This document shows positions 19,041 to 26,595 of a DNA stretch of 64,000 bases, piece after piece. The first letter of the stretch is position 1. Every line of letters starts with the position of its first letter. The notes under the pieces are model-generated. The model did not search any database and had not been told where the DNA came from. It saw only the letters and a program-made list of their open reading frames with translations. This DNA is from Extensimonas vulgaris (GTDB lineage: Bacteria; Pseudomonadota; Gammaproteobacteria; Burkholderiales; Burkholderiaceae_C): contig NZ_QPJU01000004.1 of the NCBI RefSeq assembly GCF_003337425.1, positions 62,001-126,000 on the forward strand, in the 5' to 3' direction. Made by a program: the position numbers and the translations under genes.

Positions 19041-20411
19041 ATGACCGAAAACGCCACCCCGAGCGCCACGCTGGCCGCCTTTGCCGCGGGCCTGCAGTTC
19101 GACGCCATTCCCGCTGCGGTGCTGCGCCGCACCGAAGACCTGTTCCTCGACTGGTTCGCCTCAGCCCTCGCGGGCAAGGGCGCACGCCCCGTCGAAGCCA
19201 TCGAAAGCTATGCGCGCGCCATGGGGCCCGCCGACGGCAGCGCCGAAGTGCTGATCTCGCGCCGCATGACCTCGCCGCATTTCGCCGCCATGGCCAACGC
19301 CGCGGCCTCGCACTACGCCGAGCAGGACGACGTGCACAACGGCTCGGTGTTCCACCCCGCGGCCGTGGTGTTTCCGGCGGCGCTTGCCGTGGCGCAGGAG
19401 CGCGCCGCGAGCGGGCGCGAATTTCTCACCGCCGTGGTAGCGGGCTACGAAGTCGGCATTCGCGTGGGCGAATTCCTCGGGCGCTCGCACTACCGCATCT
19501 TCCACACCACGGCCACGGCGGGCACGCTCGCCGCGGCCGCTGCTGCCGGGCGCCTGCTCGGGCTCGACGCCGCGACCATGCTGCACGCCTTCGGCAGCGC
19601 CGGCACGCAGGCTGCGGGCTTGTGGGAGTTTTTGCGCGACGCGGCCGATTCCAAGCAGTTGCACACGGCGCATGCAGCTTCGAGCGGCCTCGCATCGGCC
19701 TACCTGGCGCGCGCGGGCCTGACCGGCGCGCGGCAAATCCTCGAAGGCCCGCAGGGCATGGCCGCCGGCATGTCGAGTGACGCCGATCCCGCGCGCCTCA
19801 CCGACCAGCTGGGCACGCGCTGGGCCACGGCAGAGACCTCGTTCAAATACCACGCCTCGTGCCGCCACACGCACCCGAGCGCCGACGCCTTGCTGAGCCT
19901 GATGCAAACGCACGGCCTGCAGGCCGACGACATCGAAAGCGTGACCACGCTCGTGCACCAGGGCGCGATCGACGTGCTCGGCCGCGTGACGGTGCCCAGC
20001 ACCGTGCACCAGGCCAAGTTCTCCATGGGTACCGTGCTCGGCTTGATCGCTGAGTACGGCTACGCGGGTCTCAACGAATTCGAGCAGCACTTCCTGAACC
20101 CGCGCGTGGCCGCGTTTCGCGACCGTGTGCGCATGGAGCTCGACCCCGAAGTCGATGCCGCCTACCCGCAGCGCTGGATCGGCAAGGTGCTGGTGAAAAC
20201 GCGCGACGGCCGCACGCTGAGCGCGCGCGTCGATGAGCCCAAGGGCGACCCGGGCAATACGCTCACGCGCGCCGAACTCGAAGACAAGGCCCAGCGCCTG
20301 GCCGCCTACGGCCGAGCCGCGACGCCCCAGGAAATGCAGGCATTGATCGCGCGCATCTGGACCATTGCCGACGCACCACACATCGGCCGCTGGCTGGCCC
20401 CCGCAGCATGA
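19041..20411 (+). CDS. MmgE/PrpD family protein
   Basis: 456 residues from MTENATPSATLAAFAAGL. MmgE/PrpD members include 2-methylcitrate dehydratase and cis-aconitate decarboxylase. Visible family features: EDLFLDWFASALAG near the N-terminus, AAASHYAEQDDVHNGSVFHP (active-site His/Asp region), AGYEVGIRVGEFLG, and KYHASCRHTHPSADALL in the C-terminal domain. The TGA overlaps the next gene's ATG (ATGA at 20408-20411), indicating translational coupling. A role as hydratase/dehydratase on a tricarboxylate or C5/C6 acid fits the neighbours; the name PrpD is not justified since no prpB/prpC partner is seen. Confidence 0.92.
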   Translation: MTENATPSATLAAFAAGLQFDAIPAAVLRRTEDLFLDWFASALAGKGARPVEAIESYARAMGPADGSAEVLISRRMTSPHFAAMANAAASHYAEQDDVHNGSVFHPAAVVFPAALAVAQERAASGREFLTAVVAGYEVGIRVGEFLGRSHYRIFHTTATAGTLAAAAAAGRLLGLDAATMLHAFGSAGTQAAGLWEFLRDAADSKQLHTAHAASSGLASAYLARAGLTGARQILEGPQGMAAGMSSDADPARLTDQLGTRWATAETSFKYHASCRHTHPSADALLSLMQTHGLQADDIESVTTLVHQGAIDVLGRVTVPSTVHQAKFSMGTVLGLIAEYGYAGLNEFEQHFLNPRVAAFRDRVRMELDPEVDAAYPQRWIGKVLVKTRDGRTLSARVDEPKGDPGNTLTRAELEDKAQRLAAYGRAATPQEMQALIARIWTIADAPHIGRWLAPAA

Positions 20412-21286
20412 GTAGCAGCACCCCCGCATTGCCGCCGGCGCTGCCGCGCACTTACTTGTTCGTCCCCGCAGACCATCCCGAGCGCATCGCCAAGGCGCGC
20501 GCGAGCGGTGCCGACGTGGTGATCATCGACCTCGAAGACGCCGTGCCCCCCGATGCCAAGCCGCGCGCGCGCGAGGCGCTGGCCCAGGTGCTCGACCAGG
20601 CCATGGCCCAGACGCCCACGCAAGGCGCCGGCTCCGGGGCGGTTTTGCTCGTGCGCATCAACGCCGCGGGCACGCCCTGGTTCGAGGACGACCTCGAACT
20701 GTGCCGCCACCCCGGCGTGGACAGCATCATGCTGCCCAAGGCCGAGGGCATAGACGAGGTCTGCGCGGTGGTCGAAACCACGTTCAAGGACGTCATCCCC
20801 ATCATCGAATCGGCGCGCGGCGTGCACGAGACGGCGCAGGTTGCGCGCGTGCCCGGCGTGGTGCGGCTGGCTTTCGGCAGCGTCGATCTGGCGCTTGACC
20901 TGGGCATAGACTGCGCGCCCGAGGGCGAAGAAATCGAACTGCTGCCGTTTCGCGCGCAGCTCGTGCTCGCTGCGCGGCTCGCCGGCCTGGCCGCGCCCAT
21001 AGACGGCGTCAGCACCGCGATCCATGACCTGCCGCGCCTGCAAAAAGACGCCGAGCGCTCGCGTCGCCAGGGTTTTGGCGCCAAGCTGTGCATCCACCCG
21101 CAGCAGATCGCCACCGTGCGCGCCGTGTTTGCGCCGAGCGCCGAGCGCGTCGCCTGGGCGCAGCGCGTGTGCGCGGCTTTCGACGCGGCAGGCGGGGCGG
21201 CCGTGGCCGTCGATGGCCAGATGGTGGACTTGCCCGTCTACCAGCGCGCCCGCGCCGTGCTGCGCGATGCGGGATTGCTGGGCTGA
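20408..21286 (+). CDS. HpcH/HpaI-family CoA-ester lyase (CitE-like)
   Basis: Aldol-type cleavage of a beta-hydroxyacyl-CoA such as citramalyl- or malyl-CoA. 292 residues from MSSSTPALPPALPRTYLFVPADHPER. Family features: VIIDLEDAVPPDAK (metal/substrate Asp-Glu), VRINAAGTPWF (Arg), MLPKAEG, IPIIESARG (metal Glu), FGSVDLALDLG (metal Asp), GFGAKLCIHPQQI and the C-terminal VDGQMVDLPVYQRAR lid. Starts within the stop of the MmgE/PrpD gene. A single-subunit lyase, since no CitD/CitF partner is present. Confidence 0.93.
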   Translation: MSSSTPALPPALPRTYLFVPADHPERIAKARASGADVVIIDLEDAVPPDAKPRAREALAQVLDQAMAQTPTQGAGSGAVLLVRINAAGTPWFEDDLELCRHPGVDSIMLPKAEGIDEVCAVVETTFKDVIPIIESARGVHETAQVARVPGVVRLAFGSVDLALDLGIDCAPEGEEIELLPFRAQLVLAARLAGLAAPIDGVSTAIHDLPRLQKDAERSRRQGFGAKLCIHPQQIATVRAVFAPSAERVAWAQRVCAAFDAAGGAAVAVDGQMVDLPVYQRARAVLRDAGLLG

Positions 21287-21364
21287 AAGCCGGCCCACGC
21301 CAGTCCGAAGACCGTATCACCCACGCGATTTTTCATTCACACTGACCGAACCAGGAGTCTCCCC

Positions 21365-22150
21365 ATGGCCCGCAAAAGCAAACCCATCCGCTCCGATATC
21401 GCCTGGAGCACGCCCGACCGTATCGAAGTGCGCGGCAAGAGCCTGCCCGACGAACTGCTGGGGCACATTCACCTGGGCGACATGGCCTTTTTGCAGATCC
21501 TCGGCCGTATGCCCACGCCGCAGGAGTCCAACGTGTTCAACGCCATCGCGGTCACGCTGGTCGAACACGGCATCACGCCGAGCGCGCTGGCGGCGCGCCT
21601 GACCTACGCTGGTGCGCCCGAAGCCTTGCAGGCCGCCGTGGCCGCCGGCTTGTGCGGCCTGGGCAGCGTGTTCGTGGGCAGCACCGAGGGCACGGCCAAG
21701 ATGCTCTATGAAGCGCTGCCGCCAGGCACCCAAGGCGCCGACCTCGAACGCATCGCCGTCGATACCGTGGCCGCCTACCGCGCGCGCGGGCAGATCATCC
21801 CGGGCCTGGGCCACCCGCTGCACAAACCCGTCGATCCGCGCGCGCCGCGCCTGTTCCAGATTGCCAAGGACAACGGCTTTTCGGGCGACTACATCCGCCT
21901 CGAACAATTGATCTGCGCAGAAGCCGAGCGCGCCGCGGGCAAATCGCTGCCCGTGAACGCAACGGGTGCCATAGGCGCGATCTGCTGCGAGCTGGGCCTG
22001 CCGTGGAAAATCGTGCGCGGCATCGGCGTGTTTGCGCGTGCGATCGGCCTCGTCGGCCACATCCTCGAAGAGAGCAACAACCCGATCGCCGTCGAAATCT
22101 GGCAGCGCGTGGAGGACGAGGCCACGCAGCACATCCGGCCGCAAAGCTGA
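21365..22150 (+). CDS. Citryl-CoA lyase-like protein (citrate synthase C-terminal-like)
   Basis: 261 residues from MARKSKPIRSDIAWSTPDRIEVRG. It matches stand-alone citryl-CoA lyase proteins related to the C-terminal domain of ATP-citrate lyase and to citrate synthase: GRMPTPQESNVFNAI, ALVEHGITPS-type segment, the His motif IIPGLGHPLHKPVDPRAPRL and VNATGAIGAICCELG. At about 260 residues it lacks the large citrate synthase domain. 78 nt after the CitE-like gene, with the CDS ATG preceded by AGGAGTCTCCCC. Together they suggest reversible C-C bond cleavage of a (methyl)citryl- or citramalyl-type CoA ester. Confidence 0.9.
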   Translation: MARKSKPIRSDIAWSTPDRIEVRGKSLPDELLGHIHLGDMAFLQILGRMPTPQESNVFNAIAVTLVEHGITPSALAARLTYAGAPEALQAAVAAGLCGLGSVFVGSTEGTAKMLYEALPPGTQGADLERIAVDTVAAYRARGQIIPGLGHPLHKPVDPRAPRLFQIAKDNGFSGDYIRLEQLICAEAERAAGKSLPVNATGAIGAICCELGLPWKIVRGIGVFARAIGLVGHILEESNNPIAVEIWQRVEDEATQHIRPQS

Positions 22151-22156
22151 TTTTGC

Positions 22157-22516
22157 TTACCGAGCCGGCGGCACTTCGGCGGCTGCTCGGTGTTTGTCGC
22201 GCGCGGGCTTGCCTGGCGGGGCCTCGAAGGGCTGGCCGTTGACCGTCAGCCCCTCGGCCGAGAGCCGCGCCGCCGAGCGCGGGCCTACGCCGGGCACGCG
22301 GGCGAGGAAGTCGCTCCAGTCTTGAAACGGCGCCTGTTCGCGCGCCGCGAGGATGCGCCGCGACAGTGCCGGGCCTATGCCTTTGAGGCCATCAAGCTCG
22401 GCCACGCTGGCGCGGTTGAGTTCGATGGGGCCCGCCTCGGCAGCGAATGCAGCAGCCGCGCCAAGACCCAGCAGGGCGTACACCAGAATGCACGTGGATA
22501 CGATGCGCTGCAACAT
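22157..22516 (-). CDS. ComEA-type helix-hairpin-helix DNA-binding protein
   Basis: 119 residues. A signal peptide or membrane anchor is seen at 1-26 (ILVYALLGLGAAAAFAAEA), then a tandem HhH module: IELNRASVAELDGLKGIGPALSRRI and the second hairpin FLARVPGVGPRSAARL. Such periplasmic ComEA proteins bind incoming DNA in natural transformation. The C-terminus is a basic, proline-rich tail. It converges on the citryl-CoA-lyase-like gene with only 6 nt between stops and lies 36 nt after lapB, probably at the end of that operon. Confidence 0.88.
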   Translation of the reverse strand: MLQRIVSTCILVYALLGLGAAAAFAAEAGPIELNRASVAELDGLKGIGPALSRRILAAREQAPFQDWSDFLARVPGVGPRSAARLSAEGLTVNGQPFEAPPGKPARDKHRAAAEVPPAR

Positions 22517-22552
22517 GATGGGGTGCTCCTTGCGTCACTTCTTTGGCTGGAT

Positions 22553-23710
22553 TCACAGCTCCTCGACGCGCCGCGGCGGGTAGCTGTCCCACGACTGGCA
22601 GCCGGGACAGTGCCAGAAATGCTGGCGCGCCTCGAAGCCGCAGGCTGCGCAGCGGTAGCGCAGCAGTGGCTTGGTGGCGTGGTCGAGCGCACGCTGCACC
22701 TGTGGGTGGAACTCCTCATGCGCGAACTTTTCCGTGCTCAGCCATTGCGCTGCGGCGACGAGCGAGAGCTCTGTGTCCAGGTGCTTGACCCACCACTGGC
22801 GCGCCTTCTGTGGGTTGTCCGATTGCACCGCCTCGAGCGTGACGATGGCCTGCAGCAGGTCGAGCGCAGGCGCCGCAGCGTAGTGGGTGCGCAGCAGGGC
22901 GAGCGTTGGCTCTACCTGGCCCGCGGCTTGTGCCACCTCGGCCAGCAGGGGGGCCGCCAAAGGCAGTGCAGCGGGTGCGCGTTCGGCGAGGGTTTGTAAG
23001 CTTGCGAGCGCTGCGGCGCTGTGCCCTTGGGCATGCTGCATTCGGGCGAGCTCCAGGCGCGGGCGCGGTGCATCGGGCGCGGTGGCCGCTGCTTGCTCTA
23101 GCAGCGCCAGCGCGGCTGGAGTGTCGCCCGCGGCGTGGCGCGTCTGCGCCTGTTCACACAGGTAATGCGCGAGCCGCGTGCTGAAATCGCCCTGTCCGGC
23201 GGCATGGAGCTTGTGCGCGATCACTGCGGCCTGTGGCCAGTCGCGCGAGCGTTCGTAGAGCGCGAGCAGGGCCAGGCGGGCCTGCGCCTCGAAAGCCGTG
23301 CCTTCGAGTGGCAGCAAAGCAGCTTCGGCGCGGTCCAGCAGCCCGGCCTTGAGGAAGTCCAGCGCCAAGGCGTACTGCGCGCGTTCGCGGTCGCCCTGGC
23401 TCAAGTCGCCGCGCGCGATCAGGTGCTCGTGCACGCGCACGGCGCGGTCGTACTCGCCGCGACGGCGAAACAGGTTGCCCAGGGCAAAGTGCAGTTCGGA
23501 AGTGTCGGGGTCGCTTTGTACGGCTTCGATGAAGGCGTCTATGGCTTGGTCTTGCTGCTCGTTGAGCAGAAAGTTGAGCCCTTTGAAGTAAGCCTTGGGG
23601 GCGCTGCGGTTTTCGGTGCGCAGCTGCCGCAGGTCCATGCGCGAGGCCAGCCAGCCCAGCATGAAGGCCAGGGGCAGCCCCAGCAGCAGCCAGCTGAGGT
23701 CAAATTCCAT
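22553..23710 (-). CDS. lapB: Lipopolysaccharide assembly protein B, TPR protein with rubredoxin-like C-terminus
   Basis: In E. coli LapB (YciM) sits on the inner membrane and promotes FtsH-mediated degradation of LpxC, controlling LPS amount. 385 residues from MEFDLSWLLLGLPLAFMLGWLASR, an N-terminal membrane anchor. A run of TPR units follows (FLLNEQQDQAIDAFIEAVQSD, ELHFALGNLFRRRGEYDRAV) and a metal-binding end CAACGFEARQHFWHCPGC with CxxC pairs. The start overlaps the end of lapA by 11 nt, the conserved lapA-lapB arrangement. The ATG at 23710 was chosen because the anchor starts there. Confidence 0.95.
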   Translation of the reverse strand: MEFDLSWLLLGLPLAFMLGWLASRMDLRQLRTENRSAPKAYFKGLNFLLNEQQDQAIDAFIEAVQSDPDTSELHFALGNLFRRRGEYDRAVRVHEHLIARGDLSQGDRERAQYALALDFLKAGLLDRAEAALLPLEGTAFEAQARLALLALYERSRDWPQAAVIAHKLHAAGQGDFSTRLAHYLCEQAQTRHAAGDTPAALALLEQAAATAPDAPRPRLELARMQHAQGHSAAALASLQTLAERAPAALPLAAPLLAEVAQAAGQVEPTLALLRTHYAAAPALDLLQAIVTLEAVQSDNPQKARQWWVKHLDTELSLVAAAQWLSTEKFAHEEFHPQVQRALDHATKPLLRYRCAACGFEARQHFWHCPGCQSWDSYPPRRVEEL

Positions 23711-24035
23711 GGAACGGCGGTATTTCTGTAGCAGGGGAGGGGGACGAGTGCACTGCGCTGGATGGTGTAGCGGAGATGGCGGCATCCGGCGTGGCTTGAG
23801 CATGCAGCGCCTGCATGCGCTGCGCCGCACGGCGGTGTTTCCACCAGCGCGGCACCATCACGAGCATGCCGCCGACGAGCCCCAGGGCAAAAGCGGCCAG
23901 CACCACCAGCACCAGCGGGGCGCGCCACTCCATGCCGAAAAAGAAATGCACGGTGGCATCTTGCTGGTTGTTCAATGCAAAAGCGAACAGGGTGAAAAAA
24001 ATGGCTGCCTTGAGCAGCCACAGGAAGTATTTCAT
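23700..24035 (-). CDS. lapA: Lipopolysaccharide assembly protein A domain protein (DUF1049)
   Basis: Small inner-membrane partner of LapB, 111 residues. Two hydrophobic segments are seen: about 5-22 (FLWLLKAAIFFTLFAFAL) and 40-62 (APLVLVVLAAFALGLVGGML), with the family stretch NNQQDATVHFFFG between. A basic WWKHRRAAQRMQ segment and a Ser/Pro tail follow. Downstream of ihfB by 87 nt and overlapping lapB, the usual order after rpsA-ihfB. Confidence 0.92.
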   Translation of the reverse strand: MKYFLWLLKAAIFFTLFAFALNNQQDATVHFFFGMEWRAPLVLVVLAAFALGLVGGMLVMVPRWWKHRRAAQRMQALHAQATPDAAISATPSSAVHSSPSPATEIPPFHGI

Positions 24036-24122
24036 GCGCCTCTCCGATGGAGCTGCGATTGTAGAAGGGGGCGCGCCGGCCTGCGTTCTATCACGACATG
24101 CAAATGCGGTGAATTTGCGGCG

Positions 24123-24482
24123 TCAGCGCCCATTTCGTGAGCCCGAAGAGCTCCTTTTTTGGGAGCTTTGCGGGAGCGCATCACCGTCCTGTGCAGATGC
24201 GGGGCGCAGGTCGACGGCTTCGCGCAGGGCCTTGCCGGGTTTGAAACGCGGCACGCGCCGCTCGGGGATGGCCACGGCAGCGCCACTGCGCGGATTGCGT
24301 CCTATGCGGGCCGGCAGGTGGTTCACGAAAAAACTGCCAAAGCCCCGAATCTCGATGCGCTGCCCGTGCACCAGCGCGTTGCCGAGCGCATCGAGGATGG
24401 TCTTCACGGCCTGTTCGGCATCGTGTTGCGTCAATTGATCGAAGCGCTCGGTCAAGGCTTCGACGAGTTCTGAGCGGGTCAT
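24123..24482 (-). CDS. ihfB: Integration host factor subunit beta
   Basis: Nucleoid protein that sharply bends DNA as a heterodimer with IhfA. 119 residues from [23 protein letters not shown] fold features: [25 protein letters not shown] with the intercalating proline arm, and [19 protein letters not shown]. The C-terminal ~25 residues ([20 protein letters not shown]) extend beyond the ~94-residue E. coli protein and are low complexity. It follows rpsA but is separated from it by a MITE-like element at 24529-24697. Confidence 0.95.
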   Translation of the reverse strand: MTRSELVEALTERFDQLTQHDAEQAVKTILDALGNALVHGQRIEIRGFGSFFVNHLPARIGRNPRSGAAVAIPERRVPRFKPGKALREAVDLRPASAQDGDALPQSSQKRSSSGSRNGR

Positions 24483-24528
24483 GGCGTAGCCCCTGAGAGC
24501 GATAAGGCATGAGAAAAAAACGGGCGCA

Positions 24529-24697
24529 CTAGCAGCCTGTCGGACTTTGGGCGTCGAAAGCGAGAAGGCGCCCCAGCGAGGCCAGTTTTTGCCGGGTTCG
24601 CCGCCCCATAGCGGGACTATGGGGCAAGAAGACGGTAAAAAATGGGCCGCTGCGGCGCATTCGCAGCCGACGATTCCAAAGTCCGACAGGCTGCTAG
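24529..24697. mobile_element. 169-bp MITE-like element, copy 1 (rpsA-ihfB intergenic)
   Basis: Both ends carry perfect inverted repeats of 22 bp: CTAG followed by CAGCCTGTCGGACTTTGG with one A/G overlap at the junction, and the reverse complement at the other side. CTAG may be the duplicated target or part of the end. An internal perfect hairpin, CCCCATAG-CGGGA-CTATGGGG, lies at 24604-24624. No transposase is encoded. It is about 97 percent identical (about 5 differences) to the inverted copy at 42115-42283. It separates rpsA from ihfB and ends 46 bp before the ihfB start. Confidence 0.88.
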
Positions 24698-24763
24698 GCG
24701 CCCGCGATTGGAGAAAAGGCATGCTGGAACGCAGAGCGCCCGCATACCCTACACGGCTTACGC

Positions 24764-26449
24764 TTACTTTTCGGCAGTGTCGAGCTTGGCGCGCAGCAAG
24801 GCGCCCAGGCTGGTCGTGCCGGCGTTTTCGCGGGCAGACTGTTGCGTGAGGCTTTGCATGGCCTCTTGCTGATCGGCCATGTCTTTTTGCCGGATCGACA
24901 GCTGGATGTTGCGGTTCTTGCGGTCGATGTTGGTGATGACGGCCGTGACCTCGTCGCCCTCCTTGAGCACGTTGCGTGCGTCATCGACGCGGTCGCGCGA
25001 AATCTCGGAGGCGCGCAGGTAACCGACGATGTCTTGCCCCAGATCGATCTCGGCGCCCTTGGCATCGACCGACTTGACCTTGCCGGTGACGGTCTGGCCC
25101 TTGTCGTTGACGGTCACGAAGGTCGTGAACGGGTCTTGGTCGAGTTGCTTGATGCCCAGGCTGATGCGCTCGCGTTCCACATCGACGGCGAGCACCACCG
25201 CTTCGACCTCTTGGCCCTTTTTGTAGTTGCGCACTGCAGATTCACCGGGCTCGTTCCAGGACAGGTCGGACAAGTGCACCAAGCCATCGATGCCGGCGGC
25301 CAGACCGACGAATACGCCGAAGTCGGTGATCGATTTGATGGGCCCCTTGACGCGGTCGCCACGTTTGGTGTTTTGCGCAAATTCTTGCCAGGGATTGGGC
25401 TTGCATTGCTTCATGCCCAGGCTGATGCGGCGCTTGTCTTCGTCGATTTCGAGCACCATGACTTCGACTTCGTCACCGAGCGAAACCACTTTGCTCGGGG
25501 CGACGTTTTTGTTGGTCCAGTCCATTTCGGAGACGTGCACCAGACCTTCGATACCGGGTTCGAGCTCGACGAAAGCGCCGTAGTCGGCGATGTTCGTGAC
25601 CTTGCCGAACAGGCGCGTGCCGGCCGGGTAGCGGCGCGATACACCCATCCACGGGTCGTCGCCCATTTGCTTGAGGCCGAGGCTGACGCGGTTTTTCTCG
25701 GTGTCGAACTTGAGCACCTTGGCGGTGATTTCCTGGCCCGGTTGCACCACTTCGCTCGGGTGGCGCACGCGACGCCAGGCCATGTCGGTGATGTGCAGCA
25801 GACCGTCGATGCCGCCCAGGTCCACGAAAGCGCCGTATTCGGTGATGTTCTTGACCACGCCGTGCACGATTGCGCCTTCTTTGAGCGTTTCCATGAGTTT
25901 GGCGCGCTCTTCACCCATGGAGGCTTCGACCACGGCGCGGCGGCTCAGCACCACGTTGTTGCGTTTGCGGTCGAGCTTGATGACCTTGAATTCCATGGTC
26001 TTGTTTTCGTACGGCGTGAGGTCTTTGACCGGACGCGTATCGATCAGCGAGCCCGGCAGGAAGGCGCGGATGCCGTTGACCATCACGGTGAGACCGCCCT
26101 TGACCTTGCCGGTGGTCGTGCCGGTAACGAATTCTCCCGTTTCGAGCGCACGCTCCAGGCTCATCCACGAAGCCAGGCGCTTGGCCGTGTCGCGCGAGAG
26201 AATGGTGTCGCCATAGCCGTTTTCGATCGAGCTGATGGCCACCGAGACGAAGTCGCCGACCTGGACTTCGACTTCGCCCTTGTCGTTTTTGAATTCTTCC
26301 AGCGGGATGTAGGACTCGGATTTGAGTCCGGCGTTGACCACGACGAAGTTGTGTTCCACGCGCACGACTTCGGCGGTGATGACTTCGCCCGGACGCATTT
26401 CCGTGCGCTGCAGGGATTCTTCGAAAAGGGCGGCAAAAGATTCTGACAT
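24764..26449 (-). CDS. rpsA: 30S ribosomal protein S1
   Basis: mRNA-binding S1 protein of the small ribosomal subunit. 561 residues from [28 protein letters not shown]. Six S1/OB domains are recognisable by repeats such as [62 protein letters not shown] and [20 protein letters not shown]. The length matches the E. coli protein (557). Lies 146 nt after the aroA-cmk gene, so it may share its transcript or have its own promoter in that gap. Confidence 0.97.
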   Translation of the reverse strand: MSESFAALFEESLQRTEMRPGEVITAEVVRVEHNFVVVNAGLKSESYIPLEEFKNDKGEVEVQVGDFVSVAISSIENGYGDTILSRDTAKRLASWMSLERALETGEFVTGTTTGKVKGGLTVMVNGIRAFLPGSLIDTRPVKDLTPYENKTMEFKVIKLDRKRNNVVLSRRAVVEASMGEERAKLMETLKEGAIVHGVVKNITEYGAFVDLGGIDGLLHITDMAWRRVRHPSEVVQPGQEITAKVLKFDTEKNRVSLGLKQMGDDPWMGVSRRYPAGTRLFGKVTNIADYGAFVELEPGIEGLVHVSEMDWTNKNVAPSKVVSLGDEVEVMVLEIDEDKRRISLGMKQCKPNPWQEFAQNTKRGDRVKGPIKSITDFGVFVGLAAGIDGLVHLSDLSWNEPGESAVRNYKKGQEVEAVVLAVDVERERISLGIKQLDQDPFTTFVTVNDKGQTVTGKVKSVDAKGAEIDLGQDIVGYLRASEISRDRVDDARNVLKEGDEVTAVITNIDRKNRNIQLSIRQKDMADQQEAMQSLTQQSARENAGTTSLGALLRAKLDTAEK

Positions 26450-26595
26450 GGGTTTCCTTGCCGCAAACAGGTTTCCGTCAGCACCATTGCTGCCGTTTTT
26501 AGGGCTGCTTGCGGTCGTTTGTGCGGCTGGGCCGCGGGTTGAAGTGGAGCTGCATCCTTGATTTGCAAGGCTTTGCAAACCGGCATGCAACGAAA

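Noticed and set aside
8206-22150. Sterol ring (HIP) degradation cluster suggested by a KstR2-like motif and MenB/BadI-like enzyme
   Set aside because: No IpdAB-type transferase, IpdC/IpdF or ring-opening oxygenase genes are present; the similarity is limited to the regulator type and one crotonase.
24529-24697. A small protein gene inside the MITE-like element
   Set aside because: Several frames are open in both copies, but there is no SD, no codon bias and no known domain; open frames follow from its composition.
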